Assembly: GCA_031288185.1 (NCBI GenBank) | Contig: JAITRZ010000059.1 | Location: 1 to 37,515, forward strand | Length of the DNA stretch: 37,515 nt | Direction of reading: 5' to 3' | Source of the DNA: Coriobacteriales bacterium | Lineage (GTDB): Bacteria > Actinomycetota > Coriobacteriia > Coriobacteriales > UBA8131 | In this document: positions 31,837 to 37,515 of the stretch, one piece after another | How the letters are laid out: every line of letters begins with the position of its first letter | How positions within the stretch are numbered: the stretch's first letter is position 1 | Notes under the pieces: generated by a model | Databases searched by the model: none | Seen by the model: the letters and a program-made list of their open reading frames with translations, nothing else | What the model was told of the DNA's origin: nothing | Position numbers and translations under genes: made by a program

Positions 31837-32955
31837 CTACTTGCTACCACCATACCAGGCGCCTGCCAACGTGACAAGGTTCTCGACATACGTCTCATAG
31901 GCTGCCGGATCGGTTGGAGCATCGTCCAGCGCCCCCGCATCATTACAGATGTCCCAGTTGGCGCGGATAGACTTTTCATAGGCTTCCCGGTCGCCGCCGC
32001 CAAAATAATAGGAGGAAAGCAGGCGCTCATGAATGTCGATGGTTTCAGACTCGCTGGGGGCCACAAAACCAAAGTTCTCTAGGATGGTTGCGCTAGAGGC
32101 GACATAGCCGCCTTCCTGGATTATCTTGGCCGCCTCTCCTGGATTGGCCATGATGAACTCATCAGCCATCTGGAAGGCTTTGGCAACGCGGCTGGCCAGC
32201 TCAGGGCCGTTTGCTTTGTCCAGCGTGAGCTGGTTCATTGCCAGAAAACAGCAGGTGTAGCCCGCAAAGGGAGCATCCTTGGCATTGTTGAAGATCTTGG
32301 TGGCTCCCAACAGGTTTGCTACTTCTGGGTAGGGATCAAAGTGCGCAAAAGCGTCGATTGAGCCTGAAAACAGGGCGGACAACGTGGCCGGACCGCCGCC
32401 GTTGACAACCCAATTTACCTTAGATGGGTCGGCTCCCGCTTTGGTCATGGCAGAAGACAGAAAAATCTGCCCCATATCCTGTGCCGCAAAGGTACCAACG
32501 GTCTTGCCCTCAAGGTCTTTGACGCTTGTGATGCCGGAGCTCGCGCTGGCAACACCTTGGATACAACCGGTGTGAACGTTGTCAATGAGTTTTACCGGAG
32601 TGCCGTTTTTGATCATAGGAAAGAAGTTGGGTGTGGCCTCAAAAAAGTCCAGTTCACCATTGGCAAGCGGCTCGGCGGTACCAGCCGTTATAAGCAATGG
32701 TTCAGCGTCGACGCCACATTCCTTGAAATAGCCCTTCTCAAAAGCCACATAGATGGGCGCTTCACAGGTGCCACCCCAGTATCCGATGACGGCCGGCAAG
32801 CTGGCCGGAGCGGTAGTGGTTGTTGTGGTGGGAGTGTTGTTGTTTATTGGTGGTTCTGTCTGAGTACAACCAGAAACAAGGGACGCAGTGGCCGCTGTGG
32901 CGACCACTCCCGCAGATACTTGCAGAAACTTCCTTCTTGAAATTGCCTCTTTCAT
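31837..32955 (-). CDS. Substrate-binding lipoprotein of an NMT1/SsuA-type ABC importer
   Basis: The predicted 372-residue protein starts with a Tat signal (SRRKFLQ), a hydrophobic stretch and a lipobox ending LVSGC, followed by a Thr-rich linker. The mature part resembles periplasmic-binding proteins for nitrate, taurine, sulfonates or thiamine precursors: GYWGGTCEAPIYVAFEKGYF near the start and ANGELDFFEATPNFFP later. It should sit on the outer face of the membrane and deliver its ligand to the permease encoded upstream. ATG 32955 has GAAAGG upstream; a longer frame to 33009 is unlikely. The ligand cannot be read from sequence. Confidence 0.88.
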   Translation of the reverse strand: MKEAISRRKFLQVSAGVVATAATASLVSGCTQTEPPINNNTPTTTTTTAPASLPAVIGYWGGTCEAPIYVAFEKGYFKECGVDAEPLLITAGTAEPLANGELDFFEATPNFFPMIKNGTPVKLIDNVHTGCIQGVASASSGITSVKDLEGKTVGTFAAQDMGQIFLSSAMTKAGADPSKVNWVVNGGGPATLSALFSGSIDAFAHFDPYPEVANLLGATKIFNNAKDAPFAGYTCCFLAMNQLTLDKANGPELASRVAKAFQMADEFIMANPGEAAKIIQEGGYVASSATILENFGFVAPSESETIDIHERLLSSYYFGGGDREAYEKSIRANWDICNDAGALDDAPTDPAAYETYVENLVTLAGAWYGGSK

Positions 32956-33105
32956 GATCAAAACCTTTCTCTCGTGTTTTTCTCGCCCGCCCCCTCTGTA
33001 AAGGAGCATGACTTTTTTTCGACCGCAACCGCCACGTCTTTACCCTCACTCGCCCCCTCTGGTGGGGGCTGCGACCCTGACGTGATCCAAACCCTCACAT
33101 TCTCG

Positions 33106-33915
33106 CTATACGCGCATGGGATATTGCACCTCCTCCATCGTTAGTTCTTCTGTAACCACACCTGAAAGTCGATCAAAAACGTCGCGCCGCTTGACAATAA
33201 ACGCATCGTCAACACGGTCGCGCGGATGAGGCAGGTCTATGATTATCTCTCCGATGATCCGACCAGGGCGAGGCGACATGATTATCACCCTATCGCACAG
33301 ATATATCGCCTCTTCGATGTCATGGGTCACCAGAAGGTAAATAGCGCCTTTAAGCCGATGCATACGGATTATCTCTTCTTGAATAGCCATACGCGTAAAA
33401 GCGTCAAGGGCCGACAAAGGCTCATCCAGCAGTACCAAACCGGGATCCTGTATGAAGGTTCGAGCCAATGCCGCCCGCGAGGCCATGCCGCCCGATATTT
33501 GGTAGGGATAGGACTTCTCAAAACCACCCAGACCCATCATCTCAATGTATTCGCTGACCTTATTTTCCTGACCCTTAAAAACCTTACGAGCCTTGAGCCC
33601 AAAGGCGATGTTTTCATAGACGGTTAACCAATCAAAAAGCGCGGCACTTTGAAAAACCAATCCGCGGTCATAGTGGGGGCCGGTCACCGGTGCGCCATCA
33701 TAGAGCAGGGTGCCGCCCTGCTGTTTGTCCAAACCTGCTACCAGCCGCAAAAAGGTAGACTTGCCGCAACCCGATGGTCCAACGATACCAACAATCTCGC
33801 TGCCCTTCACCGAAAGGCTCACCTTATCCAAAACCAGGAGCTCGGATCCAAACTGATTGGTAAAGATACGGGTAACATCCTGTGCCAACAGGCTGTGCTT
33901 GCTTGCGTTTACCAT
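33106..33915 (-). CDS. ABC importer ATP-binding protein, SsuB/TauB type
   Basis: The 269-residue protein has canonical motifs: Walker A GPSGCGKST, Q-loop VFQSAALFDW, signature ISGGMASRAALARTF (an altered LSGGQ), Walker B LVLLDEPLSALD, and switch histidine in LLVTHDIEEA. It belongs to the nitrate/sulfonate/taurine importer ATPase group. ATG 33915 overlaps the permease end by seven bases, so the two are translated together. It is followed by a gap of about 150 bases before the binding-protein gene, in which nothing distinct is seen. Confidence 0.9.
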   Translation of the reverse strand: MVNASKHSLLAQDVTRIFTNQFGSELLVLDKVSLSVKGSEIVGIVGPSGCGKSTFLRLVAGLDKQQGGTLLYDGAPVTGPHYDRGLVFQSAALFDWLTVYENIAFGLKARKVFKGQENKVSEYIEMMGLGGFEKSYPYQISGGMASRAALARTFIQDPGLVLLDEPLSALDAFTRMAIQEEIIRMHRLKGAIYLLVTHDIEEAIYLCDRVIIMSPRPGRIIGEIIIDLPHPRDRVDDAFIVKRRDVFDRLSGVVTEELTMEEVQYPMRV

Positions 33916-34925
33916 CTAATAAGCCCTTTTTGCCACTTGAGAACATGGTCTCGAACCTTAAATAACAGGGTGATGAGCGTAAAGAAGATGATGATAAAGA
34001 CACCAACGGTTGAATAGACGCGCCCATATTCTCCCCAACCCTGCGCCCAGGTGATGTACCAACCCAAACCGGCTTTAACCCCAAGCATCTCGGCTGCCAT
34101 CAGGGCTGAGAAGCTGTTTGAGAGCCCCATGAACATGCCGGTAAAGATCGCCGGAAGCGACGAGGGCAACGCCACATGCAGCAGAAGATACGCGTCACTG
34201 GCACCCAGGACACGGGCAGCCTCAATAAGACGCTTGTCAGTATCGCGGATGGACGAGGAAAGCATCAACGTAAAGGGAAACCACATTGCCAAGGCGATAA
34301 GAAACAAACCGGCGGCATGAGACGTTGGCATGAAGGCAACGGCTATGGGCATCCAGGCAGCGCCGGGAACCGGGCCTATTATCTTGAGAACGGGGCTGAG
34401 CCAGTAGCTGCAAAGCCGGCTCCAACCCATCAATAGGCCGGAGATAAAACCGGTGACAGACCCAATAGCCAGTCCGGTAAGCAGCAGTTGCAAAGAGGCG
34501 AGGAGGGATTTGCCCAACTCTGCCGTGTGGGTTGTAAAGGTCGAGAGTGTCTTATCAGGACTAGGGATGAAGGGCAGCCTTAGGATGCCAGTTTTGAGGG
34601 TACCGATGTCCAAAGCTTCCAGCAACAGAAACAGCACCAGTAAAAGCCCACTAAGATGTAGCATTACAGCGCGCAATTTGGGAAAGAAACAGGCAAAAAT
34701 CATGAATACAAGGTAGATAAGCAGGCATACAAACAGCGTAAGACTGTAGGCAGAGGGCTCATACTGCGGGGGATAAACGTCTGGCAGAGCCAGGTGCAAA
34801 CCCAGGGCAATAAGTATGCCCGCTACGGGCAACAGCAGAAAGACTACCTCTCTCAGCGTCGCCATCCGCCTTGAAGGCATGGGCAAAAAACGCGTCTGTT
34901 TGCCCAGTTGAGAAGCAGGCATCAT
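33909..34925 (-). CDS. ABC importer permease, SsuC/TauC type
   Basis: The 338-residue protein has about three N-terminal helices beyond the usual family core, then a standard BPD-type permease with the EAA-loop EAARVLGASDAYLLLHVALPS and GLGWYITWAQGWGEYGRVYS near the end. It is longer than SsuC/TauC (about 260 residues) because of that N-terminal extension. ATG 34925 overlaps the stop of the preceding gene. With the binding protein and ATPase it forms one importer. Confidence 0.88.
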   Translation of the reverse strand: MMPASQLGKQTRFLPMPSRRMATLREVVFLLLPVAGILIALGLHLALPDVYPPQYEPSAYSLTLFVCLLIYLVFMIFACFFPKLRAVMLHLSGLLLVLFLLLEALDIGTLKTGILRLPFIPSPDKTLSTFTTHTAELGKSLLASLQLLLTGLAIGSVTGFISGLLMGWSRLCSYWLSPVLKIIGPVPGAAWMPIAVAFMPTSHAAGLFLIALAMWFPFTLMLSSSIRDTDKRLIEAARVLGASDAYLLLHVALPSSLPAIFTGMFMGLSNSFSALMAAEMLGVKAGLGWYITWAQGWGEYGRVYSTVGVFIIIFFTLITLLFKVRDHVLKWQKGLIRW

Positions 34926-35428
34926 GCGCCGTCTTGAAACCGAGGTTTGACGGCCCCATCAGGGTCAGCTTTGGCCCACTGAATGATGGCGATAAGCGCA
35001 ACCAGCGCACAGACACCCCAGATCAGAGGCGCGGTAATTTGACAGTCCATGCTGCCACCGTCAACCATGCACAGCGTCATCATCTCTCCGCCGTCAGCCA
35101 GGCTTTGCGCCCCTCCGTCAGATGAACAGATACCGATGCCAAGCGGGCTGGGCAAAAAGCCGGCCGTGGCCGCCAACAGCAGGAAAGCGACAGCGGCAAC
35201 ACGACGACCCTCCTTTGTTGTAAGGGTAAATTGCCCCAGGCTGCCCAGTGCTCCAACGCCAAACAGGACAGATGTCGCCAGAAAGGACCAGTGACACCTC
35301 ATGGGCACGGCCCCTGTCTCAGTAGGAATAAGCGCGTCGCAACCACCCGGATAGATGCTAACTCCCACACCCACCAACATCAGCAGCAAGAGAACCGCAG
35401 TGGTTATTCGGTACGCAGTAGCGCTCAT
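34922..35428 (-). CDS. DUF4418-like four-helix membrane protein
   Basis: The predicted 168-residue protein has four hydrophobic segments. A conserved-looking MRCHWS motif follows the first helix, and cysteines recur in the loops (GGCDAL, GICSSD, TLCMVDGG, MDCQIT), the pattern of the DUF4418 family, whose function is unknown. ATG 35428 lies directly after the radical SAM stop (TAATATG). A longer open frame to 35701 overlaps the radical SAM gene and is an artefact. It ends overlapping the importer permease start. The cysteine-rich outer loops could bind metal or a ligand. Confidence 0.72.
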   Translation of the reverse strand: MSATAYRITTAVLLLLMLVGVGVSIYPGGCDALIPTETGAVPMRCHWSFLATSVLFGVGALGSLGQFTLTTKEGRRVAAVAFLLLAATAGFLPSPLGIGICSSDGGAQSLADGGEMMTLCMVDGGSMDCQITAPLIWGVCALVALIAIIQWAKADPDGAVKPRFQDGA

Positions 35429-35429
35429 A

Positions 35430-36458
35430 TTATGCGGCGTTTTCCTGGGTGAGCATCCAACCGGGAGACGGGCCCTGGAGCACGTCCCAACCAGCATCGC
35501 GAAAGACTTTCTTGCAAAACTCGATGCTAACTCCTCTTCCACCTTTCTCAGTACGCTTTTCAGTGTCACGGGGATTGGTTCCAACCTCAGCCCAGGCCAA
35601 GTTTGCGCCCATAGCCGAGGCCAGGTCAGTGCCGCCAGCGCAGTTAAGGCGCGGCTGAAGCCCGGCAGCCAGGCGATAGACCGCAATGTTGCGTCCAGCA
35701 ATAAGATTGTTAAGCTGGCCGTATTTTGCCAGCAGGGTGCCAGGAATCATGATGCGCTTTCCCACGCCAGCGGACAGTGCCCCAGACTCGATACAGATGC
35801 GTGTTTTTTCTGTAAGCTCTTCTGGTGTATGCTCCGGGCCAACCGGCTCGACACAGGTAGAAAGCGACAGGCCGGCCGCGCGTATATTCTTAAAGGTTTC
35901 AAGGCGGGTCTTAACCGGTATGGTTGTAGTGACCCCTTCGCCCATGCGCACCGCATGGTAACATCCGTTGAAGCCAGCGGCCTTGAGCTGCTGGGCCTGT
36001 TCCAGGCTCATGTCGCCGGTGTTGGCCAAAAGCGGCATATCCCTGCTAATGACCTCGCGCACGGCCTGCCCCATTTCCAGCAATTTCTCAAAGCGATACG
36101 TTGCGGTAACCATCATCAAAAGGGCGTTGGCGCCCTGTTCCTCGTAGATCTGGACGTATTCCACCACCTCCTCCTTTGACATCTCAAGCCTACCCTGACG
36201 CACCTTGTTGCAGACGGCAAAGCTGCAAAACTGACAGTTTTTTGGGCAGGGCGAACCGTTGAGGCCAATTTGGGCGTGCACCTCGGCGATGTTGTTGGAG
36301 GATTGTCGCTGCAGCTGACGGCCAGCCCACATAAGGTAGAAAGCCTCCGGCGTTTCTGGGTCAGTCGCATACAGCGTCCGAATATCCCCATCTGACAGGC
36401 CGTTACCTTCCAGGCCCTTATCGACGATGTCATAGATTGCCTGCCTGCTTTGCTCCAC
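35430..36458 (-). CDS. Radical SAM protein, BioB-like
   Basis: The 342-residue protein has the radical SAM cluster motif CPKNCQFC (CxxxCxxC) near residue 75, then a TIM-barrel fold in the style of biotin synthase, HydE and MqnE: MMVTATYRFEKLLEMG, LLANTGDMSLEQAQQLKAAG and CYHAVRMGEG. It lacks the extra cysteines and arginine needed to call it a true BioB with confidence, and no other biotin genes are near. It uses SAM and a [4Fe-4S] cluster to make a radical, on an unknown substrate. GTG 36458 has AGGAG seven bases upstream. It is the first gene of a seven-gene operon with two ABC systems. Confidence 0.85.
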   Translation of the reverse strand: MEQSRQAIYDIVDKGLEGNGLSDGDIRTLYATDPETPEAFYLMWAGRQLQRQSSNNIAEVHAQIGLNGSPCPKNCQFCSFAVCNKVRQGRLEMSKEEVVEYVQIYEEQGANALLMMVTATYRFEKLLEMGQAVREVISRDMPLLANTGDMSLEQAQQLKAAGFNGCYHAVRMGEGVTTTIPVKTRLETFKNIRAAGLSLSTCVEPVGPEHTPEELTEKTRICIESGALSAGVGKRIMIPGTLLAKYGQLNNLIAGRNIAVYRLAAGLQPRLNCAGGTDLASAMGANLAWAEVGTNPRDTEKRTEKGGRGVSIEFCKKVFRDAGWDVLQGPSPGWMLTQENAA

Positions 36459-36574
36459 TGGTTATCTCCTAAACAGACGTTTTGTTGCCTCCAACCAAAA
36501 ATCCGCGACAGCTTGGCGCGAAAGCTCGGCCGTGTTTCACGATAGGGAGGGCTGTGTTTCCTAACCAGCAAAGC

Positions 36575-36627
36575 AGTATAGCGGCGATAGTTGTTTAAGT
36601 CAACTAGTAGTTACTATCTTATAGTGA
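36575..36627 (-). promoter_or_regulatory. Sigma-70 promoter with overlapping inverted repeats, upstream of the radical SAM operon
   Basis: On the minus strand TTGACT (36598-36603) and TATACT (36575-36580) are exactly 17 bases apart, the best promoter in the window. The -35 lies inside TAGTTG-N7-CAACTA, and just upstream is ACTAT-AAG-ATAGT. The repeated ATAGT/ACTAT half-sites around the promoter look like an operator for a dimeric regulator. The gap to the GTG at 36458 leaves a leader of about 110 bases. Confidence 0.65.
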
Positions 36628-36730
36628 ATGGGTGGGTGAGGTGTAGCACACCCAAAACAAACCCTGCCGAAAAGTCTCTTTGAATAGAGAGAAATATTCA
36701 CAGGGCAAGGTTTCAGACAAGTGTCCTCGC

Positions 36731-36739
36731 TGCTACAAT
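36731..36739 (+). promoter_or_regulatory. Extended -10 directly before the CdiA-like toxin ATG
   Basis: TGC plus TACAAT ends six bases before ATG 36746, so transcription would start at or next to the ATG, giving a leaderless mRNA. No SD sequence is seen before this ATG, in line with that reading. Confidence 0.4.
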
Positions 36740-36745
36740 TGCCTG

Positions 36746-37134
36746 ATGCAGAAATCAGAAGGAAAGATAATCATTCCAAGTGGCGTTAACATCTGGCCGC
36801 ATGAGTTAAAAACGGCTCAGACGCTGGCAGCAGTCGGGCATACTGTCGCGTTCATCAGGAAAAGCGAATGTGAGCGAGAACGTAGCGCGGATGCCTATAT
36901 TGACTTGGTAAAATGGGAACTAAAAGCTCCCAACGGAAGCTCGATCAGCCTTGTGGAAAAAACCTTCGTCGAGCCGTCAAACAAGCCGGTAACATTGTTT
37001 TTGATTCACACCGGGTAAAGCGGATACCGGACAGTGCGCTTAAACGGGAATTAACCAAATGGGCCCAGGAAATCAAGGGTATCAACAAACTGAAATTTGT
37101 CAACCGTCACAGAGTTGTCATTGACATCAAGTGA
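36746..37134 (+). pseudogene. CdiA C-terminal-type tRNase toxin domain, frameshifted
   Basis: From ATG 36746 the frame reads KIIIPSGVNIWPHELKTAQ, RSADAYIDLVKWELKAP and SSISLVEK. At a run of six A (36957-36962) the frame breaks, and the match resumes one frame over as NLRRAVKQAGNIVFDSHR and KFVNRHRVVIDIK up to the stop at 37134. Adding one A restores a single protein of about 130 residues. The pattern matches the CdiA C-terminal nuclease domains that are common as free-standing proteins in Firmicutes and Actinobacteria and cut tRNA in rivals. No delivery domain, signal peptide or immunity gene is seen. The break may be real or a homopolymer sequencing error. Confidence 0.65.
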
Positions 37135-37158
37135 GTGGCTTGGTACATTAGTTTCATC

Positions 37159-37199
37159 GAAACCCCCGAAAGGTGCGTAAGTACCTCCTCCGGGGTTTC
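37159..37199 (+). terminator. Terminator-like hairpin after the toxin-domain gene
   Basis: GAAACCCC (37159-37166) and GGGGTTTC (37192-37199) pair, with an inner AGGT/ACCT stem. A weak T-rich stretch (CCTTACGTTTTA) follows. It lies 24 bases after the stop. The rest of the gap to 37380 shows nothing recognisable. Confidence 0.55.
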
Positions 37200-37380
37200 C
37201 TTACGTTTTACTGCGGTTATCGAGATGAGTAATCCTTTTGGGCTGACAGCCGTACTTATAGTTTGGCACTGCGCTCTTTGCCCTTCTCCCTATTCGCTCC
37301 GCCGTTCACTATGCTGTCTACATTCCGTTTGATTGCTCCGTACTCGTGCGCCTGGATTGCTCTACCTCGTCTTTAGTTAT

Positions 37381-37515
37381 TTATGACAGATTCATGCGAA
37401 AAGCGGGGCGGACGGCGAACGTGCTGCTCGTGCCGCCGAAAGTGACTGAGCCCGTAGAGGCGTTGACCATAGCGACCCCGTAAGTGAAGAGGCGCGGAGA
37501 GCGAAGCCAGTAGTA
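37381..37515 (-). CDS. C-terminal end of a DUF6273-like protein (partial, runs off the right edge)
   Basis: On the minus strand, the last 44 codons of a gene are open from the window edge to TAA at 37381-37383. They read YYWLRSPRLF, then VNASTGSVTFGGTSS and a terminal FAVRPAFRMNL. This WLRSP ... GVRPAF-type ending is typical of DUF6273 domains, found at the C-termini of cell-surface and other secreted proteins of Firmicutes and Actinobacteria. The rest of the protein is outside the window, so its location and role are not known. Confidence 0.75.
   Translation of the reverse strand, partial: YYWLRSPRLFTYGVAMVNASTGSVTFGGTSSTFAVRPAFRMNLS

Noticed and set aside
34922-35701. Longer version of the DUF4418-like protein with about 90 extra N-terminal residues
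   Set aside because: The extra part overlaps the radical SAM coding sequence in another frame; ATG 35428 directly after its stop is the natural start.

Overview
The window reads as chromosomal DNA from an anaerobic actinobacterium of the class Coriobacteriia, most likely Eggerthellaceae-like. This is an inference from gene content: a LuxR-type regulator fused to a many-helix membrane domain, a cytoplasmic molybdopterin enzyme with a small ferredoxin and dedicated MFS transporters, a SteA-type cell-division protein, and Tat-type lipoproteins. Nearly all genes lie on the minus strand. No rRNA, insertion sequence, phage gene or CRISPR array was seen.

Layout. 1-1450: a short leader with a strong inverted repeat, then a plus-strand aldo/keto reductase with a C-terminal iron-sulfur domain. 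1725-1812: tRNA-Leu(CAG). 1870-2823: an amidohydrolase. 2992-5483 (minus): a DUF1461-like membrane protein, truA, an unrecognised small or broken ORF and a DtxR/MntR-type regulator. 5644-16145 (minus): a metabolic island. In transcription order it holds an aromatic-acid transporter (AAHS family), a two-helix membrane protein, a run of six hairpins, a molybdopterin oxidoreductase, a two-cluster ferredoxin, a helical small protein, two tiny zinc-ribbon proteins (one with a proline-rich triplet tail), an OFA-family transporter, an unknown 223-residue protein, a cluster of very strong palindromes, and the LuxR-type membrane regulator. 16515-28988 (minus): housekeeping genes in the order efp, a carboxyltransferase-biotin carrier fusion, accC, asp23, nusB, xseB, dxs, tlyA, nadK, recN, steA, with many overlapping starts and stops. 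29057-29668: a decayed acetyltransferase with a frameshifted upstream partner, resembling a dead toxin-antitoxin pair. 29875-36458 (minus): a seven-gene operon with a BioB-like radical SAM protein, a DUF4418-like protein, a TauABC/SsuABC-type importer and a FtsX/MacB-type ABC pair. 36746-37134 (plus): an orphan, frameshifted CdiA-type toxin domain. 37381-37515 (minus): the last 44 codons of a DUF6273-like protein that runs off the right edge.

How the genes may work together. The molybdoenzyme island has the parts expected of a substrate-specific reductive system for small phenolic or carboxylic compounds: uptake, cytoplasmic Mo enzyme, electron-donor ferredoxin, second transporter and membrane-bound regulator. 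Its substrate is unknown. The radical SAM/ABC operon has a clear sigma-70 promoter overlapping inverted repeats, and looks like a regulated uptake and conversion pathway for an unknown small molecule.

Two features cut across the window. Short direct repeats, often with periods divisible by three (18, 21, 27, 33 or 63), cluster at the ends of genes and in the gaps next to them. Extended -10 promoters reading TGC followed by TANANT recur in front of several genes. All functional calls are from reading the sequence, with no database search.
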